A stretch of DNA of 64,000 nucleotides from Paenibacillus azoreducens (GTDB lineage: Bacteria; Bacillota; Bacilli; Paenibacillales; Paenibacillaceae). Location of the stretch: the NCBI RefSeq assembly GCF_021654775.1, contig NZ_AP025343.1, positions 6,043,501 through 6,107,500 on the forward strand, in the 5' to 3' direction. The notes under the pieces were generated by a model that searched no databases, had not been told where the DNA came from, and saw only the letters and a list, made by a program, of their open reading frames with translations. A program made the position numbers and the translations under genes. How positions within the stretch are numbered: position 1 is the stretch's first letter; each line of letters starts with the position of its first letter. This document shows positions 47,602 to 54,344 of the stretch, one piece after another.

Positions 47602-47679
47602 CTAAAACCGTTCCGGATGGATCAGGGCATATACCAAATAGATGAATACGAGCAGCGCCAAAACCGACACTACGATCAT
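47602..47679 (-). CDS. kdpF: potassium-transporting ATPase subunit F
   Basis: A 25-residue, single-helix peptide (start MIVVSVLALLVFIY, end ALIHPERF) with the typical KdpF size and sequence, which stabilises the KdpFABC complex. The ATG at 47679 follows GGGGGAGGGG, and overlaps the stop of a 35-codon upstream peptide gene (ATGA). It is too short for routine gene finders. Confidence 0.9.
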   Translation of the reverse strand: MIVVSVLALLVFIYLVYALIHPERF

Positions 47680-47783
47680 CGTTCTTCCCCTCCCCCATCC
47701 ACGATATGGCCGCACCACATCAGGAACAGCAGAAAAACGCCGAACACTCCCGCAAGTGTCACGATCATCAGAAAGTCCATCAT
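47676..47783 (-). CDS. 35-residue membrane peptide coupled to kdpF
   Basis: An open frame from ATG at 47783 encodes MMDFLMIVTLAGVF, then a second half of the hydrophobic helix (LLFLMWCGH) and the tail IVDGGGEER. Its TGA overlaps the kdpF ATG, implying translational coupling. GAGAGGAG lies about 13 bases upstream, a longish spacing; an alternative ATG at 47810 in the same frame adds nine residues. I know no named family. It is probably a second small subunit or regulator of the Kdp pump; this is inference. Confidence 0.6.
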   Translation of the reverse strand: MMDFLMIVTLAGVFGVFLLFLMWCGHIVDGGGEER

Positions 47784-47819
47784 GGCTTTGATTTCTCTCC
47801 TCTCGGTCATAAAACGCAT

Positions 47820-48212
47820 TTACTTCAGCAAAAATCCAACTTCGCCGTTTAACGAATGAATGATGTGGTTGGCCCCAAGCCCCCGGTATATTCCCGGAGA
47901 ATTCCCTGTACGCGTAATCACATAGATCGGACGTGAAGTCCAGGGACGGCATATTTGCAAATACCGGCAAGTTAAATTGAGACTATTCTCGAAGATGAAG
48001 ATCCGGCCGACTTTCTGCTCCGGCACGGCCCATTCATCTGTATGGTTCGTATGAATCCGGATGATTTGCGAAACGCCCAGCTTCTTGAGCGCCCGCTCTT
48101 CCTTCAAATTATTGGTTAGCACGGCGAAAGGCCGTTTGAGATAAATCAGAAGCTTAATAAATTTGCGCCCGGCTTCATTAGGCGCCGTAACAACGATGAG
48201 TTCCTCTTCCAC
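47820..48212 (-). CDS. 130-residue orphan protein, first gene of the kdp operon
   Basis: A protein of alpha/beta appearance from a GTG at 48212 with AAAGGGGGC 8 bases upstream. It alternates strands and helices (EELIVVTAPNEAGRKFIKLL, FAVLTNNLKEERALKKLGVSQIIRI, VGRIFIFENS, RPIYVITRTGN, LGANHIIHSLNGEV), which suggests a small Rossmann-like or nucleotide-binding fold. No membrane helix is seen. It lies directly after the c-di-AMP riboswitches and before kdpF. It is not KdpD or KdpE. It could be a Kdp regulator, but no family is recognised. Confidence 0.75.
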   Translation of the reverse strand: MEEELIVVTAPNEAGRKFIKLLIYLKRPFAVLTNNLKEERALKKLGVSQIIRIHTNHTDEWAVPEQKVGRIFIFENSLNLTCRYLQICRPWTSRPIYVITRTGNSPGIYRGLGANHIIHSLNGEVGFLLK

Positions 48213-48301
48213 GGCTTTCGCCCCCTTTCCGGCAAGATGTCCAGTCTATTAAAAAATCCGTAAGACCTGCTTTACAGCCTTTTGCCGAGTCTGCTTCACA
48301 A

Positions 48302-48337
48302 CAAAAAAGCCGCAGGAAAGAGGTCCTTTCCCGCGGC
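48302..48337 (-). terminator. terminator of the kdp-proximal c-di-AMP riboswitch
   Basis: On the minus strand GCCGCGGGAAAG and CTTTCCTGCGGC form a 12-bp stem with one G-T type mismatch position and a short loop, followed by TTTTTT. It lies about 90 bases before the first gene. Confidence 0.9.
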
Positions 48338-48402
48338 CTGTTACCCATGGCGAAAGAAAGCCATGAAAACACTGCCCACGACAAATGCTGCCTCTCCCTA
48401 TA

Positions 48403-48549
48403 CGCTTGCGAGGTTAGCTGACGGATTAGGGCGTGAGAGTCGCCCATCCCCCCATCGTCCCTTTTCGGGACGGGAGGATTCACCCCGGGCACCGCCAATG
48501 CGGCGCTAATTTGGGTCCCCCGCTTCCGGCCCGCAGCCGGAATTAAGCG
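48403..48549 (-). promoter_or_regulatory. c-di-AMP riboswitch (ydaO/yuaA class), kdp-proximal copy
   Basis: Read on the minus strand it shows the class consensus in order: CGCTTAA (P1), GCGGGGGACCCAAAT, GGCGGTGCCCGGGGTGAATCC, the GGGCGACTCTCACGCCC region, AATCCGTCAGCTAACCTCG, and the closing AAGCG. These RNAs bind c-di-AMP and in known cases switch off K+ importer genes when c-di-AMP is high. Confidence 0.93.
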
Positions 48550-48621
48550 TTAAAGACATTCAAATCAATCGTTAATTTTCCGAAATTTTTGCATTTCCTT
48601 TCATTTTCAAACCATTTTGGC

Positions 48622-48658
48622 AACAAAAAACCACAGAGGTTAATAGGTCCCCTGCGGT
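48622..48658 (-). terminator. terminator of the promoter-proximal c-di-AMP riboswitch
   Basis: On the minus strand CCGCAGGGG and CCTCTGTGG form a 9-bp stem (two G-T pairs) followed by TTTTTTG. It lies between the two riboswitches, so each aptamer has its own terminator. Confidence 0.82.
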
Positions 48659-48702
48659 CGATACACATCGATCACAAGTTTCATCATTCCTCTCTCATAC
48701 GA

Positions 48703-48887
48703 CGCTTACGAGGTTAGCTGACGGATTCGAGCGGTGAGAGTCGCTCTACCCGCGTTTCGGATCCATGGCATCCGTTCCGCGGGATTCACCCCTGCGGTAC
48801 CGCCTGCTTCCGACTCTCACACCGGACAACAGGAATACACGCGATTGGTTCCCCCGATTTCCGCCACCTGCGGGCAGAAACTCAGCG
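48703..48887 (-). promoter_or_regulatory. c-di-AMP riboswitch (ydaO/yuaA class), promoter-proximal copy
   Basis: Same class as the copy at 48403-48549. The minus strand shows ATCGGGGGAACCAAT, AGGCGGTACCGCAGGGGTGAATCC (core GGTACCGCAGGGGTGAATCC), AGAGCGACTCTCACCGCTC, and ATCCGTCAGCTAACCTCGTAAGCG. It has a longer variable arm than the proximal copy. The pair forms a tandem arrangement on one transcript. Confidence 0.92.
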
Positions 48888-48931
48888 ATTAAAAATGGAA
48901 ACGTTTAGAATATGTTTTGAATACGATTTGA

Positions 48932-48960
48932 ATCATACACCCGCGCGCAAAACGTGTAAA
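48932..48960 (-). promoter_or_regulatory. sigma-A-like promoter of the kdp operon
   Basis: On the minus strand TTTACA and TATGAT are separated by exactly 17 bases. The expected start near 48925 would place both riboswitches in a leader of about 710 bases. Confidence 0.65.
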
Positions 48961-49242
48961 GGTGACGCGAAATCACCTATCGCTTAAAAATGCGGCATTT
49001 TGAATTGAGTTATCGCTTACAAGGGTTTTTATCTCCTCTAAAGTCGTCCAACCTCTTTATTTCACCTGTTTTCGTAAATCAGGCTGTCATTTTTCATCCT
49101 CCTGTCCGCAAGGGAATCTGGAATTTCCGGTAAACCGCCGATATGATGCGCAAAAACATGCATTCTGTTAAAAAACAGCTTTTACCACCCGCAATCCCCC
49201 GGAAATTCCCTGATACAAGATACCATTTCCATTGACGCCGAA

Positions 49243-49271
49243 TTGAAACGGGATGACTCATTAAGTAAAAT
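49243..49271 (+). promoter_or_regulatory. putative promoter of the glutathione peroxidase gene
   Basis: TTGAAA and TAAAAT are separated by exactly 17 bases, about 75 bases before the start codon. Confidence 0.5.
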
Positions 49272-49344
49272 GAAGTTGCATATAACAAAAGCGCTGCAAT
49301 GATCAGGTTTTACATATCAAATAAGATGGAAGGAGGGCAAAAAC

Positions 49345-49827
49345 ATGTCAGTATACGATTACCAAGCCCACACGCTTCAGGGAAAGGCCGTACCCTTGTC
49401 CGTTTATGAGGGGAAGGTACTGCTGATCGTGAACACGGCGAGCAAATGCGGATTTACGCCGCAATACCGCGGGCTTCAAGATTTGTATGAAAAATATCAT
49501 AAACGAAATTTTGAAATTCTCGGTTTCCCAAGCAATCAGTTTGCGCATCAGGAACCAGGGAATAACGAGGAAATTGCGGAGTTTTGCCAGGTCAATTACG
49601 GCGTCAGTTTCCCGATGTTCGAGAAAACCGACGTCAACGGCGAAGATGCTCATCCGCTCTTCAAGTACCTTACCGAACAGGCCCCGGGAGTTCTGGGATC
49701 CAAAGCGATCAAATGGAATTTCACCAAGTTTTTGGTCGACAAAGAGGGACATGTGGTGAAACGCTACTCCCCGCAAACAACGCCGGATAAACTGGAAGAG
49801 GATGTCATTAAACTGCTTGGAGACTGA
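49345..49827 (+). CDS. glutathione peroxidase family protein
   Basis: A 160-residue peroxidase of usual length. The peroxidatic Cys is in NTASKCGFTPQY (about residue 36), with FPSNQF near 62 and WNFTKFLVD near 128 completing the Cys-Gln-Trp catalytic set. Like other bacterial members it probably uses thioredoxin rather than glutathione to reduce peroxides. The ATG follows GGAAGGAGG. B. subtilis BsaA belongs to this family. Transcribed alone. Confidence 0.95.
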   Translation: MSVYDYQAHTLQGKAVPLSVYEGKVLLIVNTASKCGFTPQYRGLQDLYEKYHKRNFEILGFPSNQFAHQEPGNNEEIAEFCQVNYGVSFPMFEKTDVNGEDAHPLFKYLTEQAPGVLGSKAIKWNFTKFLVDKEGHVVKRYSPQTTPDKLEEDVIKLLGD

Positions 49828-49855
49828 AATGCATCTGCGGAATAAAACATGTAGT

Positions 49856-49885
49856 AGCAAAAAAGAGGCCTGGCGGCCTCTGCAG
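49856..49885 (-). terminator. hairpin with T-run on the minus strand
   Basis: AGAGGCC and GGCCTCT pair with a short loop, followed on the minus strand by TTTTTTG. It lies just past the peroxidase gene, but the T-run suits minus-strand transcripts. Confidence 0.55.
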
Positions 49886-49924
49886 GCTGTCGAGAACATC
49901 TCGGCAGCTATTTTTATGTTCATC

Positions 49925-50300
49925 GATTATATAAGTGTTCGGCGGAGCTTATGTATTCTGTAACTGACAGGAAAAACATCCGCTAAACGCGGCCCTCGCT
50001 TCTTAGAGGGTACTTCGATAGACGTTTTGCTTTATGTTTCAGGCCGGACGGAATGCAGCCCTTCGGAACGACTGCTTTGATCACCCGACGATGTCTGCGG
50101 TTGGACTGGCTAACGAAACACGCAATCGCTATTCGGGCAAAAATGGGCTTCTAAAACTTCTTACGAAACCAGGGAACGTTATTCTGCTCAAAAGTAGTTC
50201 ATTCGGCCGTATTTCATTCAAATAACGATCTGTAGTTTCGTTAAAATTAAATCGGCACCGTTTTTACGGCAATAACGCTTACCAGTTTCGTTAGCCGCAT
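49925..50300. repeat. dispersed repeat (49925-50030) followed by a TAACGAAAC cluster
   Basis: 49925-50030 is an inverted copy of the CTATCGACGTA-type repeat (AGGCGGAGCTTA-like start, GATAGACGTTTT end). 50115-50300 holds TAACGAAACACGCAATCGC, TTACGAAACCAGGGAACG, ATAACGATCTGTAGTTTCGT and CAGTTTCGTTAG, as in 38390-38610. No gene is supported. Confidence 0.55.
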
Positions 50301-50367
50301 TCAGAACCAAACCGCCCTTTTGGCGGCCTCTTTCGCATATTCGGATCCTATCGGAGCCAAATACAAC

Positions 50368-50396
50368 AAAAATCCCTGTAAAAACAGGGATTTTTG
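50368..50396 (-). terminator. terminator of tRNA-Leu
   Basis: AAAAATCCCTGT and ACAGGGATTTTT form a perfect stem with an AAAA loop, 13 bases past the 3' end of the tRNA on the minus strand. Confidence 0.85.
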
Positions 50397-50408
50397 ACTG
50401 GCTATAAA

Positions 50409-50491
50409 TGCGGTAGAGAGGACTCGAACCTCCACGGGCGTACGCCCACTACCCCCTCAAGATAGCGTGTCTGCCATTCCACCACTACCGC
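50409..50491 (-). tRNA. tRNA-Leu (GAG)
   Basis: An 83-base class II tRNA read on the minus strand. Acceptor GCGGTAG pairs with CTACCGC; the D arm has TGGTGGAATGGCAGACA; the anticodon stem CTATC/GGTAG holds TTGAGGG (anticodon GAG). A long variable arm (GGGCGTACGCCC) and the T arm GAGG-TTCGAGT-CCTC type follow. CCA is not encoded. An identical copy lies at 61261-61343. Confidence 0.93.
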
Positions 50492-50715
50492 ATATCAACA
50501 TCTTTTTCAGCAACTCTTTTATTATATACTACTCGCCCCAAAATGTAAATAGTTTTATTTAAAATGCGCGGCCAAATCTTCGTACTGTGAAGACATAGGC
50601 GGGCCTTCGCCCGCCTCTTTTGGATCATGTACCCCGCATCCAAGATCGTTTTTTCAGCCCGTTATGCCGCATGTCAGAAACTTGTAGACTAACCTTGCGC
50701 GTCACTGTGAAGAAG

Positions 50716-51066
50716 TTATTCTTCGCTGGACTGTTGTTTTCTGTAACGGGTAAAATTGATGTATTCTTTGATAAACTCTTTTTCCTTCTCGGACAACGTA
50801 ATGTTTTCCTCAAGCTCATCCCACACATATGTACCCGCGTTCTCTTTTAGATGAAAAGATCCCCGCTCCTTGCCCAAAATAAGCCAGTCCAGGCTGACAT
50901 CGAAAAAGGAAGCAATCTCTATGAGCTTATTGGTGCTCGGCGTTGATTTTCCTCTTTTCCAGTCACCCAGATTTCCTGTGCTGATCCCAAGCTGCTCACA
51001 GAAAGATTTTTTTGTCATTTTGCGCATTTTAATCAGCGATTCAATTCGTTCATAGATGGATTGCAT
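50716..51066 (-). CDS. XRE family transcriptional regulator
   Basis: A 116-residue protein. The N-terminal 65 residues are an HTH_3 domain (KMTKKSFCEQLGISTGNLGDWKRGKSTPS, recognition part CEQLGISTGNLGDWK; then LIEIASFFDVSLDWLILG). The C-terminal 50 residues are acidic, ending in EKEFIKEYINFTRYRKQQ, a likely oligomerisation helix. The ATG follows GGAAGGCGG. Palindromic TTACGTAA-type sites in the upstream region are candidate operators for autoregulation. Confidence 0.9.
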   Translation of the reverse strand: MQSIYERIESLIKMRKMTKKSFCEQLGISTGNLGDWKRGKSTPSTNKLIEIASFFDVSLDWLILGKERGSFHLKENAGTYVWDELEENITLSEKEKEFIKEYINFTRYRKQQSSEE

Positions 51067-51119
51067 AGAAAACCGCCTTCCAAATTTTCATCTGACGACG
51101 TAATTAAGTAATTTTTGTC

Positions 51120-51148
51120 TTGCAAAGTTACGTAAAAACGTATATAAT
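51120..51148 (+). promoter_or_regulatory. sigma-A-like promoter with TTACGTAA palindrome in the spacer
   Basis: TTGCAA and TATAAT are separated by exactly 17 bases, pointing towards the PAS-domain gene. The spacer contains TTACGTAA and ACGTA. A related TAATTAAGTAA lies just upstream, between this promoter and the XRE gene. Confidence 0.6.
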
Positions 51149-51326
51149 ATTCTTTATGCATAGTCATTATAGCATACTGGTAATTGTACCATTAATCCCA
51201 GTCTTTTTGCCATGTACTCCTCAAGAACTGCTCATCAATTATTCTTTTTACTCCCCGTCAGACTGAAGCGATCATCCATAGCTCTTACATAAGGAAATAT
51301 ATTTCAATTAGAGGGAGCGACCTTAT

Positions 51327-51944
51327 TTGGTTAATTCAGGCATCACTTTTATTGAAATTATCGATTCGTTACAACAGGCTGTCGCGGTTGTCAACTCCCA
51401 AGGCCGCATCATTTCCGTTAACCGCGCTTGGATCAAGCACTCGATTGAAGCAGGCGTACCCGAAACATTTGCGTGGAACGGGGTTCGTTTTATGCAAGTT
51501 TACAGCGCCATATCTGAAGCCGACGGACAACCTCCGGATGAACTCGATTCCGTGCTTAACGGCACGGTGCCGTTTATTCGTATGGAAATTCAGTGTTTGC
51601 TGCAGCGCAAACTGGAATGGTTTCTGCTCGATGCATCCACGATATATGAAGATGACGGCCGAACCGTAAAAGGAATGGTTGTTTGTCTCACTGACATAAC
51701 GAAAAGCAAGGCGCTTGAGCATGATCTCATGGAAGCTCTGACGCAAATCCGCACGCTGCGCGGTCTTCTTCCCATCTGTGCGGTATGCAAAAGGATCCGC
51801 GATGAGCATGACATCTGGAATTCTGTTGAGAGCTTCCTTGAAAAACATACACATGCAGAATTCACCCATGACATCTGCCCCGACTGCATCAGGCGGCTGT
51901 ATCCTAAATATTCCTCCGTGCTGGACGGTTCATCTTGTTCTTGA
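51327..51944 (+). CDS. PAS domain protein with C-terminal Cys-pair module
   Basis: A 205-residue protein starting at a TTG with GAGGGAG 9 bases upstream. Residues about 8-125 are a PAS domain (SLQQAVAVVNSQGRIISVNRAW ... GMVVCLTDITKSKALE; core VVNSQGRIISVNRAW). A coiled coil leads to LLPICAVCKRIRDEHDIWNSVESF and FTHDICPDCIRRLYP, a CxxC...CxxC block often found at the end of PAS and GGDEF signalling proteins. There is no kinase or output domain. It may sense redox or metal; this is inference. Confidence 0.85.
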   Translation: MVNSGITFIEIIDSLQQAVAVVNSQGRIISVNRAWIKHSIEAGVPETFAWNGVRFMQVYSAISEADGQPPDELDSVLNGTVPFIRMEIQCLLQRKLEWFLLDASTIYEDDGRTVKGMVVCLTDITKSKALEHDLMEALTQIRTLRGLLPICAVCKRIRDEHDIWNSVESFLEKHTHAEFTHDICPDCIRRLYPKYSSVLDGSSCS

Positions 51945-52056
51945 TCTGCACAGGAAAAGCGCCCTGCGTCTATTCGCTGCATACATAAGCATAAATTCGT
52001 ATTCCATATCCTGCTTCCATCGACTCGCCTGCATTTCTTCTTTTGGGAAAGATGTT

Positions 52057-52085
52057 TGACGATTTTTCTTTATATGAATATAATT
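52057..52085 (+). promoter_or_regulatory. promoter of the marR-MFS operon
   Basis: TTGACG and TATAAT are separated by exactly 17 bases, close to the sigma-A consensus. Confidence 0.8.
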
Positions 52086-52099
52086 GTTTAGACAATTAT
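52082..52099 (+). promoter_or_regulatory. MarR-type operator candidate
   Basis: TAATTGTTTAGACAATTA is an 18-base palindrome (TAATTGT/ACAATTA arms) overlapping the -10 box and start point. It is well placed for repression by the MarR protein encoded just downstream. Confidence 0.75.
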
Positions 52100-52108
52100 T
52101 TATAAGGA

Positions 52109-52570
52109 GTGTTTTTTCTGAAAAGGTCCACATCCACTTACCAGTCCATCGGATTCCGTTTTGGCAATATGTCGCGCAAAATGTCCTCCCTTTTTGCCGG
52201 GAGACTTAAACCATACGGCATTACACCCGAACAGTGGTCGGTTCTTTATCAAGTGCACCTGCAGGAAGGGATTAACCAAAAAGAGCTCGCGCTCAGATCC
52301 GGGAAGGATCAACCTTCCATCACGCGGATTCTCGACGTGCTTGATAAGAAAGGATACATCCAGCGCAAGGCCGATCCGGGCGACCGCAGAGCCTATCTGA
52401 TTTACGCCACGCCTGAAGTAGAGCAGCTCATGAGCGAAACCGTACCGATTGAGCTTGCCATGAACGATGAGTTGATCTCCGGCATTTCGGATGAAGAACT
52501 GCGGGTCTTGGATCAGATTATCCTGCGCATTAGCGCAAATATCGATCGAATTTTCATAGATCAGAGGTAA
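52109..52570 (+). CDS. MarR family transcriptional regulator
   Basis: About 150 residues of winged-helix type: GITPEQWSVLYQVHLQEGINQKELALRSGKDQPSITRILDVLDKKGYIQRKADPGDRRAYLIY spans the DNA-binding domain (core KDQPSITRILDVLDKKGYI). The start is unclear. The frame opens with a GTG at 52109 that overlaps the ribosome site AAGGAG; a CTG at 52118 has better spacing, and the first ATG would remove too much. It precedes an MFS transporter by 6 bases and probably represses the pair through the palindrome at 52082-52099. Confidence 0.9.
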   Translation: MFFLKRSTSTYQSIGFRFGNMSRKMSSLFAGRLKPYGITPEQWSVLYQVHLQEGINQKELALRSGKDQPSITRILDVLDKKGYIQRKADPGDRRAYLIYATPEVEQLMSETVPIELAMNDELISGISDEELRVLDQIILRISANIDRIFIDQR

Positions 52571-52576
52571 ACAACC

Positions 52577-53809
52577 ATGAAAAACAACAAAGACATCGAA
52601 GACAAACTTTGGACGCGTGAATTCATCATGCTGACGGTTTGCAATCTGCTGCTGTTTTTGAATTTGCAGATGATTTTGTCTCCGCTTCCCGGTTATGTAA
52701 AAGAACATTTTCATGCGGATGCATTGACCGTCAGCCTGTTCACGACCGTTTTTGCTTTATCAGCCATCATATCCCGTCTCTTCTCAGCCAAAGCGCTGGA
52801 AAAAGGCCAGCGCAACACCATCCTGTTTCTTGGCCTGATTCTGTCGTTCCTTGCCACCTTGGGTTATCTGTGGAGCGGAACGCTTGCGCTGCTGTTGTTG
52901 ATGCGGATTGTGTATGGCGTCGGCTTCGGAATGGGCAGCACCACATTACCTACGATGGCATCCGGCGTGATCCCGATCCGCCGCTTGGGTGAAGGCATGG
53001 GTTATTTCGGCCTCTCTACAAGCATCGCCTTGTCGCTCGGCCCCGTTATCGGCAGCCTTCTGCTGGATCATGGCGGTTTCTCTTCACTGGTATATGCTAC
53101 GCTGATTGTTATCGCCCTTATTTTTCCGCTCGTTTATCCGCTTGCGAAAAAGGTGAAGTCTCCCGGGGCGGCTTCCGTTCCCAAAGAATTTTCAGCCGTT
53201 CCGCAGAAAAAAGGATTTCCCAAAGCGCTGCTTCTGCCGAGCCTGCTTAATTTTCTGATGTCCGTGACTTACGGCGGCCTGCTTGGCTTCATTAATCTGT
53301 TCGGCAAAGAATCGGGCCTTACGAACGCCTCGCTGTTTTTCTTGTTTAATGCAGTTGCTGTTGTCATCATCCGGCCGGTTTCCGGTAAAATTTACGATCG
53401 AAAAGGACATAAAGCGCTGCTGATTCCGGCGGCGGCATGCCTGATCGGCGGTTTATGGCTTCTGTCATTCTCCACCTCGACCGCATTTCTGGCCCTGGCC
53501 GCGTTCTTTTATGGTCTAGGTTTCGGAACGGCACAGCCGACGCTGCAGTCCTGGATGATTCAACTTGTTCCTCCGCAGCGGCAAGGGTTGGCGAACAGCA
53601 TGTATTTCAACTCGCTGGATTTCGGCATCGCAGTCGGGGCATTGATTCTCGGCCAAATCGCCTCCTTCAGCAGTTATGGCGCTATGTATCGTTACTCTTC
53701 CCTATTCCTTGGCATTTTTATCGTGGTTTATGCACTGTACCTGCTGACCCGCTCCAAGGATAAAGGAAACATAGGAACCTCGCCTGCCGACAAAACCATC
53801 AGTGGGTAA
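52577..53809 (+). CDS. MFS transporter (YwoG-like drug/metabolite exporter)
   Basis: A 410-residue protein with twelve hydrophobic segments. The loop between helices 2 and 3 is FSAKALEKGQRNTIL, a weak form of the MFS motif. A second, clearer form is RPVSGKIYDRKGHKALLIP after helix 8. Helix 5 carries GPVIGSLLLD, a motif seen in drug/H+ antiporters. It is co-transcribed with the MarR gene, so efflux of a compound sensed by that regulator is likely. Substrate unknown. Confidence 0.92.
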   Translation: MKNNKDIEDKLWTREFIMLTVCNLLLFLNLQMILSPLPGYVKEHFHADALTVSLFTTVFALSAIISRLFSAKALEKGQRNTILFLGLILSFLATLGYLWSGTLALLLLMRIVYGVGFGMGSTTLPTMASGVIPIRRLGEGMGYFGLSTSIALSLGPVIGSLLLDHGGFSSLVYATLIVIALIFPLVYPLAKKVKSPGAASVPKEFSAVPQKKGFPKALLLPSLLNFLMSVTYGGLLGFINLFGKESGLTNASLFFLFNAVAVVIIRPVSGKIYDRKGHKALLIPAAACLIGGLWLLSFSTSTAFLALAAFFYGLGFGTAQPTLQSWMIQLVPPQRQGLANSMYFNSLDFGIAVGALILGQIASFSSYGAMYRYSSLFLGIFIVVYALYLLTRSKDKGNIGTSPADKTISG

Positions 53810-53869
53810 CATTCGAAACCTGCAATTGTGCATCTTTTCCGTAGCAAACCTCATCGAGCTTTGTCAGCC

Positions 53870-53897
53870 GGAAACCCTGCATAGCTGCAGGTTTTTG
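53870..53897 (+). terminator. terminator of the marR-MFS operon
   Basis: AACCCTGCA and TGCAGGTT form a stem with a TAGC loop, followed by TTTTTG. Confidence 0.75.
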
Positions 53898-53968
53898 TCT
53901 ATCAAGAAGCGGTCATTTTTAAAACGGTCCGTTTGAAATTTCAAGTGATTGCGGTTGTTCTCACCCCA

Positions 53969-53974
53969 TATAAT
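53969..53974 (+). promoter_or_regulatory. putative -10 box before a small open frame
   Basis: A perfect TATAAT, with TGATTG 17 bases upstream as a weak -35. It lies 50 bases before a 22-codon frame with a strong ribosome site. Confidence 0.4.
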
Positions 53975-54024
53975 GGTTTCATAAAGTAATTGGTAATCTT
54001 TTGCATAAGGGAGGAGCACGATCT

Positions 54025-54093
54025 ATGAACAATTTTACCGCATTACGACCTTTTCCGATTTGCTTTATCCATACGGTACCTTGTTGCAAATAG
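54025..54093 (+). CDS. possible 22-residue peptide
   Basis: An ATG at 54025 preceded by GGGAGGAG (8 bases away) opens a 22-codon frame, MNNFTALRPFPICFIHTV then PCCK. The strong ribosome site and the upstream TATAAT suggest translation. The downstream GCGC-stem with TTCTTTATTTT (about 54146-54178) could be a terminator. There is no known family and the length is too short to be sure. Confidence 0.35.
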   Translation: MNNFTALRPFPICFIHTVPCCK

Positions 54094-54344
54094 GTTAGTC
54101 CACCAAGGCCGTCATGCGTTACAACCGCAAACATATTAAAGCGCCCCTGCCATTGGCAAAGAGCGCTTCTTTATTTTGACCCTATGATTGTTCATGCGAT
54201 GCTGTGGAATTTGCTGCTGAACCACTGTTATCCGAATAATCCGACTGAATTCCGGCCCCATCTGTGGCTGTACTTTGCTGGTATGTACGGAGGGCCTCGG
54301 CGGAGCCTATAATACTTCATATATCGGATATTTGGCACGCCTTT

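Noticed and set aside
47820..48212. KdpD fragment or KdpE as identity of the 130-residue kdp-linked protein
   Set aside because: It lacks the KdpD Walker motifs, USP or kinase signatures and the receiver motifs of KdpE.
48178..48498. 106-codon minus-strand frame overlapping the kdp leader
   Set aside because: It covers a riboswitch and its terminator and overlaps the real first gene in another frame.
50034..50225. 63-codon frame in the 49.9-50.3 kb repeats
   Set aside because: It is made of TAACGAAAC repeat copies with no ribosome site.
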